From NCBI GenBank assembly GCA_903951445.1, contig CAJBBZ010000285.1:1-64000 (forward strand): 64,000 nucleotides of DNA. Reading direction: 5' to 3'. Every line of letters begins with the position of its first letter. Positions within the stretch are counted from its first letter, which is position 1. The position numbers and the translations under genes are program-made. Shown piece after piece: positions 10,597 through 22,819 of the stretch. The DNA comes from an uncultured beta proteobacterium. Its GTDB lineage: Bacteria > Pseudomonadota > Gammaproteobacteria > Burkholderiales > Burkholderiaceae_C. The notes beneath the pieces are model-generated. The model was given only the letters and a program-made list of their open reading frames with translations, searched no databases and was not told the origin of the DNA.

Positions 10597-12576
10597 TCAG
10601 GGCTTGGCGACCAGCCCTGGCGGCTCCGCGATTTGCAAGGGCGGTGGCCAACTGAGCTCGGCCGCGGCGCGTGGTTTACCGATCGGCGCAGTGGCCAGGC
10701 CTTTGCGCACGGCGGCTAAATCTTCGTCGTTGGGGTATTGCTGTAAGAGCCAGTAATCAAACACGCGCCGCGCAATCGGCGCTGCCGAAGTAGAACCGAA
10801 GCCAGCGTTTTCCACAATCACGGCTAGCGCGATTTTCGGGTTGTCGGCGGGCGCGAAAGCAACGTAAAGTGAGTGGTCTCTTTGGTGCTCGTCCATGCGC
10901 GCCGCGTTGTATTTTTCGTTCTTCGCCAGGCTCACGGCCTGGGCGGTGCCGGTTTTACCGCCACTTAAATAAGCGGCCCCGGCAAAGGCGCGCGCTGAAG
11001 TGCCCTCTTGCGTCACACCCACCATAGCCTGGACTATTACATTGATGTTGTCAGGTGAGAGCTTCAGGTCTTCGGGGAGCGGGGTGGGGCGCTCGCTACG
11101 TGCGTGCGTGCTGGCATCTTCGGTGGCCAGCACCAAGCGCGGTGTGTACTTGACGCCTTTGTTCGCTACCGTGGCCGTAGCCTGCGCCAATTGCAGCATG
11201 GTAAAGCTGTTATAGCCCTGGCCTATGCCTAAGGAAATCGTCTCTCCGGCATACCATTTTTGGTGCTCGGGTTTGCTGTAGTAGCGCCGCTTCCATTCCT
11301 GGCTAGGCAGCACACCGCGCACCTCGCCCAGCACATCGATGCCGGTCATCTGGCCAAAGCCCAGGGGCTTCATAAAGTCATGCATGGTGTCCACGCCTAA
11401 CTCGTTCGCAAGCGAATAAAAATAGGCGTTGCTGGACTCGACAATCGCCCGGCGCATGTCCATGATGCCACCACGCTCATTCTCCGGGCTACCAAATCGG
11501 TGGCCGCCAAACATATAAAAGCCGGGGTCGTTAATTAAGGTCGTGGGCTTGCGCGTGCCGGTCTCTAAAGCAGCCAGCGCCATAAAGGGTTTGTAAGTCG
11601 AGCCCGGCGGATAGGTGCCGCGTAAAGCGCGGTTGAGCAAAGGCTTGTCCGGCGATTCATTGAGCATTTGCCAGTTGTCCTGATCGATGCCTTCGACAAA
11701 TAAATTCGAGTCAAAAGTAGGTTTGCTGACAAAGGCGAGCACTTCGCCGTTTTGCGGGTTGATCGCCACCAGCGCGCCGCGCCGCGCGCCAAACATGGTC
11801 TCCACCAGCTGCTGCAATTTGATGTCAATCGTCAGGGTCACGGTGTCACCAGGCGTGGCTTTGCTGCTGGAGAGGCGCCGTGTGGCCCGCCCACCCGCCG
11901 AGGTCTCAATATGCTCCACGCCGGTCAGACCGTGCAGCTGGCGCTCAAAGCTTTGCTCGATGCCGAGCTTGCCTATGTATTCGGTGCCCCGGTAATTGGC
12001 CTGGTCATCGTCGTCTTCGATTTTTTCTTTCTCACTTTGGTTGATGCGCCCGATATAGCCGATCACATGGCTGGCCAATTCGCCATAAGGATAGTTACGA
12101 AACAAACGGGCTTTGATCTCTACGCCGGGAAAGCGAAAACGCTGTGCGGCAAAGCGTGCCACTTCCACATCGGTAAGCCGGTTGCGCAAAGGCAGGGACT
12201 CAAAGGTTTTGGATTCTTCGAGCAATTTTTTGAAGCGACGCCGATCGCGCGGGGTGATCTCCACTACTTCGGCTAAAGCGTCTATGGTCGCTTCCAAACC
12301 ATTGGTTTTGGAGGGCGTGATCTCCAGGGTGTAAGCCGAATAATTGCTGGCCAGCACAATGCCGTTGCGGTCTTGTATCAAGCCTCGGTTGGGCACGATG
12401 GGCACGATGGCGATGCGGTTGCTTTCGGCCTGCGCCAGCAAATCGTCATGGCGCCAGAGCTGCAAATACATGAGGCGCAGCAGCAACAACACAAAGCACA
12501 CCAGCACCAGTATCGTGAACACAAAAATGCGCTGGCGAAAGCGTTGCAGGTCGTAATCGATATTGCGCAAGTCCAT
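10597..12576 (-). CDS. mrdA: penicillin-binding protein 2
   Basis: RGLIQDRNGIVLASN; GTYPPGSTYKPFMALAALE; SSNAYFYSLA; SGGKTGTAQAVSL; next to mreDCB. Confidence 0.96.
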   Translation of the reverse strand: MDLRNIDYDLQRFRQRIFVFTILVLVCFVLLLLRLMYLQLWRHDDLLAQAESNRIAIVPIVPNRGLIQDRNGIVLASNYSAYTLEITPSKTNGLEATIDALAEVVEITPRDRRRFKKLLEESKTFESLPLRNRLTDVEVARFAAQRFRFPGVEIKARLFRNYPYGELASHVIGYIGRINQSEKEKIEDDDDQANYRGTEYIGKLGIEQSFERQLHGLTGVEHIETSAGGRATRRLSSSKATPGDTVTLTIDIKLQQLVETMFGARRGALVAINPQNGEVLAFVSKPTFDSNLFVEGIDQDNWQMLNESPDKPLLNRALRGTYPPGSTYKPFMALAALETGTRKPTTLINDPGFYMFGGHRFGSPENERGGIMDMRRAIVESSNAYFYSLANELGVDTMHDFMKPLGFGQMTGIDVLGEVRGVLPSQEWKRRYYSKPEHQKWYAGETISLGIGQGYNSFTMLQLAQATATVANKGVKYTPRLVLATEDASTHARSERPTPLPEDLKLSPDNINVIVQAMVGVTQEGTSARAFAGAAYLSGGKTGTAQAVSLAKNEKYNAARMDEHQRDHSLYVAFAPADNPKIALAVIVENAGFGSTSAAPIARRVFDYWLLQQYPNDEDLAAVRKGLATAPIGKPRAAAELSWPPPLQIAEPPGLVAKP

Positions 12577-12588
12577 GGTGCGCCTTGG

Positions 12589-13119
12589 CTAGAGCGGACG
12601 GTTGTCGTCCGGGTCCGGCGCGCGGCGCTGCGGGGCGAGCAGCATCCAGCTGATCACCGGCCACAGCAAAGCCTCGCCCACCGGCGCCATCAGCACCCAC
12701 CAGCCTGGAAAATTGCCGCCAATAATGCCATTGAGGACCAACTCCACCATATGCACCAGCGCAAACAAGGGAAGCACTTGCAGCGTCTGCTCGGGCAAGC
12801 TAAACCACAGCAAGCGACGATGCACCATGATCGCAACATAGCTGAGCACCGTATAGGCCATGGCATGCTGCCCCAGCAAGCCGCCTTGGTACACATCGAG
12901 CATCAAACCGAATACAAATGCAACGGCCACACCCACGCGCATGGTCTGGTGCACCGTCCAAAACACCAGCACGATGGACAGTACATCCGGCGCCCAGGCG
13001 GCGCGGCCCCACAGCAGCATATTGCCCAGCATATTGGCGACAAACGCAAACACCAGGCTCGTCCACAAAAAAGCAGGGTTCACCGGCATCAGCAGGCGTT
13101 GGCCCTGGCGCATGATCAT
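12589..13119 (-). CDS. mreD: rod shape-determining protein MreD
   Basis: Multi-TM protein between mreC and PBP2; GLMLDVYQGGLLGQHAMAYTVLSY. Confidence 0.92.
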   Translation of the reverse strand: MIMRQGQRLLMPVNPAFLWTSLVFAFVANMLGNMLLWGRAAWAPDVLSIVLVFWTVHQTMRVGVAVAFVFGLMLDVYQGGLLGQHAMAYTVLSYVAIMVHRRLLWFSLPEQTLQVLPLFALVHMVELVLNGIIGGNFPGWWVLMAPVGEALLWPVISWMLLAPQRRAPDPDDNRPL

Positions 13120-14036
13120 CGGCGGCCTCCGCTGCGCACGGGTTTGTGCTCCGGCTCGGGCGGCGGACGCGCCACGGCGGCTTGCGCAGCAGGCAGCAGC
13201 ACCAGCACATGGCGGGTGCCTGCGACCATGGCAATGGGCACGCATTCGATACGCGCAAACACGGCCTCGGTGCGCCGCTCCACTTTGTCCACCCGCGCCA
13301 CCGGCAAGCCCGCCGGATAGACGCCATCGACACCGCTGGTGGTAAGCATATCGCCCACCGTGACATCCGAATTGGCAGCCATAAAGCGCAACTCCAGCGC
13401 GTCGGCATTGCGCGTGGTTTCGCCATAGGCCACACCGCGCGCGCCAGTGCGTACATTGACTACCGGAATCGCATGGTCGCGGTCGGTGATCAGGGTCACT
13501 TCGCTGGACATGGGGAAAACGCGCGTTACCTGGCCTATGACGCCAAACTCATCAATGACGGGAGAGGCCAGATGCACGCCCTGGCGCTCGCCTTTGTCCA
13601 GCACCACTTTACGGGTATACGGGTCGGCGGCGTCATAGACCACCTGGGCGGCCAGCGTGCCGGGCCATTGGCGTTCCTGCAAATTCAAAATGCCGCGCAG
13701 TCGCTGGTTTTCCAAAACCAGTTGCTCGTTTTGCTGGGCGCGCTGGCGCTGCTCGGCCAATTGCTGGCGCAGTTGTTGCAAAGCGGTCTCGTTGCTGAAC
13801 ATGCCGTCCATGCGCTCACTGGCCTGCTGCGACAACAGCAGCGGCTGCAAAACCAGCCATTGCAGCGGATAGAGCGCGGTAGCGATGCTGGCACGCAAGG
13901 GTTGCACCATTTGAAAACGCGCGTCAGCCACCATCAGCAAGAGTGCCAGGGCGCTGAACACCACCAGGCGTGACAGAGCCGAAGGGCCTTGACGGAAAAA
14001 CGGAGGGGGGTCTCTGCCCAGCGAAGCAAGAGCCAT
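13116..14036 (-). CDS. mreC: rod shape-determining protein MreC
   Basis: VVYDAADPYTRKVVLDKGERQGVHLASPVIDEFGVIGQV, position after mreB. Confidence 0.95.
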   Translation of the reverse strand: MALASLGRDPPPFFRQGPSALSRLVVFSALALLLMVADARFQMVQPLRASIATALYPLQWLVLQPLLLSQQASERMDGMFSNETALQQLRQQLAEQRQRAQQNEQLVLENQRLRGILNLQERQWPGTLAAQVVYDAADPYTRKVVLDKGERQGVHLASPVIDEFGVIGQVTRVFPMSSEVTLITDRDHAIPVVNVRTGARGVAYGETTRNADALELRFMAANSDVTVGDMLTTSGVDGVYPAGLPVARVDKVERRTEAVFARIECVPIAMVAGTRHVLVLLPAAQAAVARPPPEPEHKPVRSGGRR

Positions 14037-14051
14037 CGCTGCGTCCGGCGC

Positions 14052-15254
<1,203 letters not shown>

Positions 15255-15295
15255 CTACGCACAGCAAACCACCCTGTAAAGACCGCTTTTTTCAC

Positions 15296-15631
15296 ATGTC
15301 CTTAACCTCCCACGATATCGACCGCCTCGCCCGGCTCTCCCGGCTACAGTTTGAGCCGCCCGCCGCCGAACGCCTGCTTGGGCAGCTCAATGGTTTTTTT
15401 GAGATCGTTGAGCAAATGCGCGCCGTGGACACAAGCGGCGTGGTGCCGATGGCGCATCCGGTCGATGCCATGCACGGTTTAACTGCTGCCATTGGCGACA
15501 CCGACGCACTGGGTATGACGCTGCGTTTGCGCGAAGACGTGGTGAGCGAGCCCAACCAGCGCGAGGCCAACCAGCGCAGTGCCCCTGCGGTGGAGCGCGG
15601 TTTGTTTTTGGTGCCGAAAGTGATCGAGTAA
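15296..15631 (+). CDS. gatC: Asp-tRNA(Asn)/Glu-tRNA(Gln) amidotransferase subunit C
   Basis: [21 protein letters not shown]...; immediately upstream of gatA. Confidence 0.95.
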   Translation: MSLTSHDIDRLARLSRLQFEPPAAERLLGQLNGFFEIVEQMRAVDTSGVVPMAHPVDAMHGLTAAIGDTDALGMTLRLREDVVSEPNQREANQRSAPAVERGLFLVPKVIE

Positions 15632-15634
15632 GCC

Positions 15635-17209
15635 ATGGCTGATTTACACGACATGACAGTTGCCCAATTGGCGGCGGGTCTTCAAAAGAAAGATTTCAGC
15701 GCGGTGGAAGTGGCCACGCGTTTTCTGGCGCGCATGGGGCGCGATCAGCACAATGCTTTTTTGGATATCAACAGCGAAGTGACGCTGGCGCAGGCCCAAG
15801 CCTCTGACGCCAAAATCGCCGCAGGCACCTCAGGCCCCTTAGAAGGCGTGCCGATTGCGCACAAAGACATATTTGTGACCAAAGATTTCGCCACTACGGC
15901 GGGGTCAAAAATATTGAAAGACTACCGCTCTCCGTTTGACGCCACGGTAGTTGCAAAGTTGCGCGAAGCCGGTATGGTGACTTTGGGCAAACTCAATTGC
16001 GATGAATTTGCTATGGGCTCGGCCAATGAAAACTCGGCTTATGGTGCGGTGACCAACCCTTGGAGCTTCATTGCAGACCCAAAAGGTCAAATCAAGAACT
16101 ACGTCCCTGGCGGCTCGTCCGGCGGCAGTGCGGCGGCTGTGGCAGCACGTTTGGCGCCTGCGGCGACCGGCACCGACACCGGCGGCTCCATTCGCCAGCC
16201 CGCCGCGTTTTGCGGCATCACCGGCATCAAGCCTACTTATGGCCGCGCCTCGCGCTACGGCATGGTGGCGTTTGCTTCCAGCCTGGATCAGGCTGGGCCG
16301 ATGGCGCGCAGCGCTGAAGATTGCGCTTTGTTGTTGTCGGCCATGTGCGGGCCGGATTTGGACAGAGACTCTACTTCCTTGAATTTAGCTCAAACTGAGG
16401 ATGAGAAAAAATTCGGTTTCTCCCATTTGCTTCGGATAGATCATGGCGATAAGCCATTGGCAAAAGCGGGCAAGGATGGCAGGCCGTTGCGGATCGGGGT
16501 GCCTCAACAATGGCTTACCAACCAAATCGGCAATCCTCGTGGCGTAATGGATGGATGTGAGTCAAATGTTCGAGAGCGGATTTGGGAGGCAGTTACCAAA
16601 CTTGCATACTTGGGTGCTGAAATTAGTTCGCTTATCAGCCTGCCAAACGCGCAACTATCTATCCCTGCCTACTACATCGTTTGCGCCGCCGAGGCCTCCA
16701 GCAACTTAAGCCGTTTCGACGGCGTGAAATTCGGTCACCGCGCCAAAGAATTTTCTGACCTGGCAGACATGTACCAGCGGACCCGCTCCGAAGGTTTCGG
16801 TGATGAGGTCAAGCGCCGCATCATAATTGGCAGCTATGTGTTGTCGCACGGTTATTACGACGCGTACTATTTGCAAGCGCAAAAAATACGCCGCATGATT
16901 GCAGAAGATTTTCAGAAAGCATTTGAGTCATGCGACGTGATTGCGGGGCCTGTTGCGCCGACCACTGCATGGAAGCTAGGTGATAAAGCGGATGATCCGG
17001 TGGCCAATTATTTGGCAGACATATTCACACTACCCGCTTCGCTGGCAGGGCTACCCTGTATGAGCATTCCAGTGGGCTTGGGCGATATGGGGATGCCAGT
17101 AGGCATGCAGTTGATAGGCAATTATTTGCAGGAAGCGCAACTGCTGAATGTGGCGCATCGCTTCCAGCAAGTCACTGATTTTCATTCTGCCAAACCGGAG
17201 GGCGTGTAA
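15635..17209 (+). CDS. gatA: Asp-tRNA(Asn)/Glu-tRNA(Gln) amidotransferase subunit A
   Basis: [58 protein letters not shown] amidase signature. Confidence 0.97.
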   Translation: MADLHDMTVAQLAAGLQKKDFSAVEVATRFLARMGRDQHNAFLDINSEVTLAQAQASDAKIAAGTSGPLEGVPIAHKDIFVTKDFATTAGSKILKDYRSPFDATVVAKLREAGMVTLGKLNCDEFAMGSANENSAYGAVTNPWSFIADPKGQIKNYVPGGSSGGSAAAVAARLAPAATGTDTGGSIRQPAAFCGITGIKPTYGRASRYGMVAFASSLDQAGPMARSAEDCALLLSAMCGPDLDRDSTSLNLAQTEDEKKFGFSHLLRIDHGDKPLAKAGKDGRPLRIGVPQQWLTNQIGNPRGVMDGCESNVRERIWEAVTKLAYLGAEISSLISLPNAQLSIPAYYIVCAAEASSNLSRFDGVKFGHRAKEFSDLADMYQRTRSEGFGDEVKRRIIIGSYVLSHGYYDAYYLQAQKIRRMIAEDFQKAFESCDVIAGPVAPTTAWKLGDKADDPVANYLADIFTLPASLAGLPCMSIPVGLGDMGMPVGMQLIGNYLQEAQLLNVAHRFQQVTDFHSAKPEGV

Positions 17210-18706
17210 ATGAGCGCCGCCAAATTAGTCCACGGCTACGAAGTCGTCATAGGCTTTGAAACCCACGCCCAGCTTTCCACACAAAGCAAAATTTTCAGCC
17301 GCGCGTCTATCGCTTTCGGTGCCGAGCCGAACACGCAAGCCTGCGCGGTCGATTTGGCTTTGCCAGGCACGCTGCCGGTGATGAACAAGGGCGCAGTCGA
17401 GCGCGCCATCGAACTCGGGCTGGCGCTGGGCTCGCACATCGCCGAGCGCAGCGTTTTTGCACGCAAAAATTATTTTTACCCCGACCTGCCCAAGGGCTAC
17501 CAGATCAGCCAGTTTGAAATACCGGTGGTGCAAGGTGGCGCGGTGTCGTTCTTCTTAGGTGACGAGAAGAAGAACGTTCGGCTAGTGCGTGCACACTTAG
17601 AAGAGGATGCAGGCAAATCGCTGCACGAGGATTTCATCGGACAGTCGGGTATCGACCTGAACCGCGCTGGCACACCTCTCTTAGAAATCGTCACTGAGCC
17701 CGATATGCGTTCCAGTGAAGAAGCCGTGGCCTATGCCAAAGAGCTGCACAAGATCGTGACATGGGTTGGCATTTGCGACGGCAATATGCAAGAAGGCAGT
17801 TTCCGCTGCGACGCCAATGTGTCGGTGCGCAAACCCGGCGCGCCGCTGGGCACACGTCGTGAAATCAAAAACCTCAACAGCTTCAAGTTCATGCAGCAGG
17901 CCATCGACTATGAAGTGCGCTGGCAGATCGAGCAAATTGAAGATGGGCACTCGATTCAACAAGCCACGGTGCTATTCAACCCGGACACCGGCGAAACACG
18001 CGCCATGCGCACCAAAGAAGACGCTGCCGATTACCGCTATTTCCCCGATCCGGATTTACCACCGCTGGTGATTTCGCGCGAATGGGTGGAGCGCGTGCGC
18101 AGTGAAATGGCCGAGTTGCCGCGCGTCATGGCCGAGCGCTTTGTCACGCAATACGGCTTGCCCGAATACGACGCAACGACGCTCACGCAAAGCAAGGCGA
18201 TGGCGGCTTATTTTGAAGAGACGGCCAAGGCGTGCGGACAATCGAAGTTGGCGAGTAACTGGATCATGGGTGAAGTTTCACGTCGCCTAAATGCCAGCGA
18301 AATGACCTTCGAACAGACACCTGTGAGCGCCGCGCAACTGGCTGCTTTGATTGGTCGTATCACTGATAACACCATCAGCAACAACGCAGCGCGTCAGGTT
18401 TTTGACGCGTTGTGGACCTCGACTTCGAACGATGTAACAGTAGCCATTACAGGGGTTGGCGCAGTTGGTGCGGTGAGCGAGGTCGATGCCGTGATCGAGG
18501 CCAAAGGCCTTAGGCAAATGAACGACACCAGCGCCCTAGAAGCCATCATTGACGAGGTGCTGGCCGCCAATCCGAAAAACGTCGAAGAGTTCAGAGCGGG
18601 TAATGCCAAAGCCTTGAACGGCTTGGTCGGCCCGATCATGAAAGCCAGCAAGGGCAAGGCCAATCCGGCGCAAGTGAATGCATTGCTTCTCAAGAAGTTA
18701 GGGTGA
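17210..18706 (+). CDS. gatB: Asp-tRNA(Asn)/Glu-tRNA(Gln) amidotransferase subunit B
   Basis: [43 protein letters not shown]-type motif, [18 protein letters not shown]. Confidence 0.97.
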   Translation: MSAAKLVHGYEVVIGFETHAQLSTQSKIFSRASIAFGAEPNTQACAVDLALPGTLPVMNKGAVERAIELGLALGSHIAERSVFARKNYFYPDLPKGYQISQFEIPVVQGGAVSFFLGDEKKNVRLVRAHLEEDAGKSLHEDFIGQSGIDLNRAGTPLLEIVTEPDMRSSEEAVAYAKELHKIVTWVGICDGNMQEGSFRCDANVSVRKPGAPLGTRREIKNLNSFKFMQQAIDYEVRWQIEQIEDGHSIQQATVLFNPDTGETRAMRTKEDAADYRYFPDPDLPPLVISREWVERVRSEMAELPRVMAERFVTQYGLPEYDATTLTQSKAMAAYFEETAKACGQSKLASNWIMGEVSRRLNASEMTFEQTPVSAAQLAALIGRITDNTISNNAARQVFDALWTSTSNDVTVAITGVGAVGAVSEVDAVIEAKGLRQMNDTSALEAIIDEVLAANPKNVEEFRAGNAKALNGLVGPIMKASKGKANPAQVNALLLKKLG

Positions 18707-18724
18707 AGAGGTTGAGTAATTAAT

Positions 18725-18761
18725 CCTTGCATTTTGAATATTTCATATTTAAAATGCAAGG
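18725..18761. promoter_or_regulatory. 16-bp-arm inverted repeat abutting a start codon
   Basis: CCTTGCATTTTGAATA-TTTCA-TATTTAAAATGCAAGG directly followed by ATG at 18762. Confidence 0.7.
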
Positions 18762-19922
18762 ATGTTTACACGCATCGCTCAACCATCCCTTAGCGCCCAA
18801 CTGACTTGGAGTCCGGCGGTTGCCATTCTCGGGCCGCGCCAAATCGGCAAGACAACGCTGGCGCGTGCACTGTTAGACAGCCACACCGACGCTATTTATT
18901 TAGACCTGGAGTCACCCCAAGACCAGGCCCGCTTGGGCGAAGGGCCGCTATTTTTGCAAGCCCATGCAGATCAACTGATCATCCTTGACGAAGTGCAAAA
19001 CGCACCCGGGCTTTTTTCAGTATTACGCGGAGAGATTGACCGCCTTCGTCGTCCAGGGCGCTTTGTGCTTTTGGGTTCGGCATCGTTTGAGTTGCTGCGG
19101 CAGTCCCAATCATTGGCCGGGCGTTTGAGCCTGATCGACATGTTTCCGCTGCTGGTCGATGAAGTGGGTTCCGATCAGCACACCCTGCAAATCTTGTGGC
19201 TACGCGGGGGCTTTCCTCCCAGTTTCACCGCAGTGAGTGAACAAGCCTCTTGGGCTTGGCGCGAGGCGTTCATTCGCCACCTTTTGAACACCGATTTGCC
19301 TGCCCTCGGTTTGAACGTGGATACGACAAGCCTAAGCCGCTTTTGGCGCATGCTTGCCCATGTGCATGGTCAACTGTTCAATGCGTCTGCGATTGCCAAT
19401 TCGCTGGATGTGAGCGCGCCCACGGTCACCCGCTGGCTTGACCACATGGTGGGGGCGCTTTTGGTGAGAAGGCTCGAACCGTTTCACGCCAACTTGGGCA
19501 AGCGCTTGGTCAAGTCCCACAAGGTTTATGTGCGCGACAGCGGTCTGCTGCACAGCTTGCTTGGCTTGACCAGTGTCGCCGACTTGCAAGGCCACCCCAT
19601 GACCGGCGCTTCTTGGGAAGGCTTTGTCATTGACCACATCGCCGCACATCTGCCAGCCGGGGCCATCATGTCGTTTTATAGAACGGCAGCAGGGGCTGAG
19701 CTCGATGTAGTGGTCGAGTCAGGCCAACACATCATCGGCTTTGAAATCAAATTCAGCGTGGCTCCGAAAGTAAGCAAAGGTTTTTGGCAATCACTCAAGG
19801 ACATCCAACCTCACAAAACCTATATCGTTGCACCGGTGCAGGAACGCTGGCCGTTTGCCGAGGGTGTGGAGGTGATTCCTGTGGGTGATATTGCCAGCGT
19901 TTTTGCTACCCCGCAACGGTGA
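18762..19922 (+). CDS. AAA ATPase with DUF4143 domain
   Basis: AILGPRQIGKTTLARALL (Walker A), LIILDEVQNAPGLFSVLRGEID, GSASFELL, C-terminal GAELDVVVESGQHIIGFEIKF nuclease-like fold. Confidence 0.9.
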   Translation: MFTRIAQPSLSAQLTWSPAVAILGPRQIGKTTLARALLDSHTDAIYLDLESPQDQARLGEGPLFLQAHADQLIILDEVQNAPGLFSVLRGEIDRLRRPGRFVLLGSASFELLRQSQSLAGRLSLIDMFPLLVDEVGSDQHTLQILWLRGGFPPSFTAVSEQASWAWREAFIRHLLNTDLPALGLNVDTTSLSRFWRMLAHVHGQLFNASAIANSLDVSAPTVTRWLDHMVGALLVRRLEPFHANLGKRLVKSHKVYVRDSGLLHSLLGLTSVADLQGHPMTGASWEGFVIDHIAAHLPAGAIMSFYRTAAGAELDVVVESGQHIIGFEIKFSVAPKVSKGFWQSLKDIQPHKTYIVAPVQERWPFAEGVEVIPVGDIASVFATPQR

Positions 19923-19934
19923 TACAGCAGGGTC

Positions 19935-21032
19935 TCAAGCCAAAAACACCCGCCCCCCGCGCGGCCGCAACTGCACTGGGTCGGCATCGCGCAGCGGCAT
20001 GGCAGCAAATTCTTGCAAGCCCAGATGCACTTCCAGCACTTCGCCCTGGGGCAGGATGGATGCGTCCTGCGGGCTAATTTCCAGGCGCACCAGCGGGCCC
20101 GCTGCCAGCACGCGCAGCACCTGGCCTGCTATCCAACCGGTGGCATCGCCCGCGCCGGGCGTGGCGGCAGGGCGCAGCTCCAATTCGTAAGGCCGTACAA
20201 AGGCATAGCCCGCTTGTTGCGCAGCGGCCTGCCGTAATTCGGGGCAGGCAATGCGCGCCTGGCCTTGACCAATGCGCAAGCTGCCATCTTCGATATGCCC
20301 TTGCAAGCGGTTGACCTGGCCCAAAAAGCTAAATACAAACGGGCTGGCGGGTTGCTCCCACACCGTTTGGGGCGTGCCCACTTGCTCTATGCGGCCCCGG
20401 TTCATCAGCACCACGCGGTCAGACACTTCGAGCGCCTCTTCCTGGTCGTGGGTCACAAACACGCTGCTCACATGCAGCTCATCATGCAAGCGGCGCAACC
20501 AGCGGCGCAGCTCTTTGCGCACTTTGGCATCGAGTGCACCAAAAGGTTCATCGAGCAGCAAGACCTGCGGCTCTACCGCCAGCGCCCGGGCCAGTGCTAT
20601 GCGCTGGCGCTGTCCGCCCGAGAGTTGCGACGGGAAGCGGTCACCCAGCCAGTCCAGCTGCACCAAGTCCAGCAGCTGATGCACTTTGTCTTTGATCTGC
20701 ACCTGTGTGGGGCGGCTGGCACGCGGGCGCATGCGCAGGCCAAAGGCGGCGTTATCAAACACCGTCATGTGGCGGAACAAGGCGTAGTGCTGGAACACAA
20801 AACCCACGTTGCGCTCACGCGGATGCACGGCGGTGGCATCGACCCCGGAAAAATAAATGCTGCCGGCATCGGCGCTTTCCAAGCCAGCAATGATGCGCAG
20901 CAAAGTCGTTTTGCCGCAGCCAGATGGCCCGAGCAAAGCGACCAGTTCGCCCGAGGCAATCTCGAGGCTGACATCGTCCAAGGCTTGGAAGTTGCCAAAT
21001 TGCTTGCTGACATGGTCAATAGAAATGCTCAT
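19935..21032 (-). CDS. cysA: sulfate/thiosulfate ABC transporter ATP-binding protein
   Basis: [25 protein letters not shown], Walker [28 protein letters not shown]; clustered with cysTWP. Confidence 0.95.
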   Translation of the reverse strand: MSISIDHVSKQFGNFQALDDVSLEIASGELVALLGPSGCGKTTLLRIIAGLESADAGSIYFSGVDATAVHPRERNVGFVFQHYALFRHMTVFDNAAFGLRMRPRASRPTQVQIKDKVHQLLDLVQLDWLGDRFPSQLSGGQRQRIALARALAVEPQVLLLDEPFGALDAKVRKELRRWLRRLHDELHVSSVFVTHDQEEALEVSDRVVLMNRGRIEQVGTPQTVWEQPASPFVFSFLGQVNRLQGHIEDGSLRIGQGQARIACPELRQAAAQQAGYAFVRPYELELRPAATPGAGDATGWIAGQVLRVLAAGPLVRLEISPQDASILPQGEVLEVHLGLQEFAAMPLRDADPVQLRPRGGRVFLA

Positions 21033-21045
21033 AGTGGAGGTGGCC

Positions 21046-21936
21046 TTAGGGACTGACAGGACGCTCGGGGGAAAGGCTTTGGGCGGCGCGTTGCTGGCGC
21101 TCAAATTTCCACTCTGCCAGGCTTTTGATGACCAGGGTCACCAGCGCCAATAGCGTGAGCAAGGTAGCCACGGCAAATGCCGCGACCGATTGGTATTCGT
21201 TGTACAAAATCTCAATATGCAAGGGCATGGTGTTGGTTTGCCCGCGTATATGCCCAGACACTACCGACACCGCGCCAAACTCACCCATGGCGCGGGCGTT
21301 GCACAAAATCACGCCATAAATCAAAGCCCAGCGAATGTTGGACAAAGTCACGTGCCAAAAGGTTTGCCAACCCGTTGCGCCCAGCACGATGCTGGCTTGT
21401 TCCTCGTCTATGCCCTGCGACTGCATCAAGGGCAACAACTCGCGCGCCACGAAGGGGAAGGTTACAAAGGTGGTGGCCAGCACCATACCCGGCAGCGCAA
21501 AAATGATTTTGATGTCGTGCGCCATCAGCCAAGGGCCAAACCAACCGTGTGCGCCAAACATCAACACATAGACCAAGCCGGCAACCACTGGCGACACGGA
21601 GAAAGGCAAATCAATCAAAGTGGTGAGCGCGGACTTGCCGGGAAATTCAAACTTGGCAATCGCCCATGCCGCCGACACGCCAAACACCAAATTGCAAGGC
21701 ACAGCCACCACTGCAACCAAGAGCGTCAGGCCAATCGCGCTCATTGCCTCGGGGTCCGCCAAGGCGCTGAGATAGCCGTCCAGACCTTTACGAAAAGCCT
21801 CGACAAACACGGCGGCCAAAGGTAGCAAGAGGAACAAAAATACGAAAGCCAGGGCCAGCGTCAGCAGCGCCCAGCGCACCCACGTGGGCTCGGCACGCGC
21901 CGCGCGCTTGGCCGGGCGACGCACCTGCCCGCTCAC
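21046..21936 (-). CDS. cysW: sulfate ABC transporter permease CysW
   Basis: [38 protein letters not shown]; start placed at GTG 21936 overlapping cysT stop. Confidence 0.92.
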   Translation of the reverse strand: MSGQVRRPAKRAARAEPTWVRWALLTLALAFVFLFLLLPLAAVFVEAFRKGLDGYLSALADPEAMSAIGLTLLVAVVAVPCNLVFGVSAAWAIAKFEFPGKSALTTLIDLPFSVSPVVAGLVYVLMFGAHGWFGPWLMAHDIKIIFALPGMVLATTFVTFPFVARELLPLMQSQGIDEEQASIVLGATGWQTFWHVTLSNIRWALIYGVILCNARAMGEFGAVSVVSGHIRGQTNTMPLHIEILYNEYQSVAAFAVATLLTLLALVTLVIKSLAEWKFERQQRAAQSLSPERPVSP

Positions 21937-22808
21937 GAAGATGCTCCCAAGCGCTGGCGTTGCCAGGTTTGCAAGGCGTTGATGACAAACAACATCGCAA
22001 AGGAAGCCACCAACAGAACAGAGGCTACGGCGGTGGCGCCAGCGTAGTCGTACTGCTCTAGCTTGCCGATGATGATGAGTGGCGTGATCTCCGACACCAT
22101 GGGCATATTGCCCGCGATAAAAATCACTGAACCATATTCGCCCACACCACGGGCAAAGGCCATGGCAAAACCAGTCAACAGCGCCGGTGCAATGGTCGGA
22201 AAAATCACATGCGCAAAGCTTTGCCACGGCGTAGCGCCTAAGCACATGGCCGCCTCTTCCAACTCTTGTTCGCAATCTTCTAAAACCGGCTGCACGGTAC
22301 GCACTACAAAAGGCAAGCCAATAAAGGTGAGGGCAATCACCACGCCGTTGGGGTTGAAAGCCAGGGCAATGCCATAGGGCTCGAGCAGGCTACCAATCCA
22401 GCCGTTGCTTGCCAGCAATGCGGTCAGTGAAATACCGGCCACCGCCGTAGGTAATGCAAAGGGCAGGTCCACCAAGGCGTCGATCAGCTTTTTCCCGAAA
22501 AACTCGTAACGCACCAGCACCCAGGCGATGACCAAGCCAAATACCGTGTTGATCAGGGCAGCTATTAAGGACGCGCCAAAGGTTAAGCGGTAGGAGGCCA
22601 TGACGCGCGGACTGCTGACTGCGGAAACAAATTGCTGCCAATCCATAGTCAGCGTTTTGGCGAACAAGCCCGACAAAGGGATGAGCACAATAATGCTCAA
22701 GTAAAACAGCGTGAAGGCCAGCGTGAGCTTAAAGCCCGGCAACACGCGCAGGCTTTTGCCGCGGCCAGCGCCGGAGAGTACCGGCCTACCAGCCGCTAAG
22801 GTTTGCAT
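21933..22808 (-). CDS. cysT: sulfate ABC transporter permease CysT
   Basis: [46 protein letters not shown]. Confidence 0.94.
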   Translation of the reverse strand: MQTLAAGRPVLSGAGRGKSLRVLPGFKLTLAFTLFYLSIIVLIPLSGLFAKTLTMDWQQFVSAVSSPRVMASYRLTFGASLIAALINTVFGLVIAWVLVRYEFFGKKLIDALVDLPFALPTAVAGISLTALLASNGWIGSLLEPYGIALAFNPNGVVIALTFIGLPFVVRTVQPVLEDCEQELEEAAMCLGATPWQSFAHVIFPTIAPALLTGFAMAFARGVGEYGSVIFIAGNMPMVSEITPLIIIGKLEQYDYAGATAVASVLLVASFAMLFVINALQTWQRQRLGASS

Positions 22809-22819
22809 AGGTCGGGGGT

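Noticed and set aside
21937-22275. Long N-terminal extension of the cysW ORF
   Set aside because: It overlaps cysT in another frame; GTG at 21936 overlapping the cysT stop is the sensible start.
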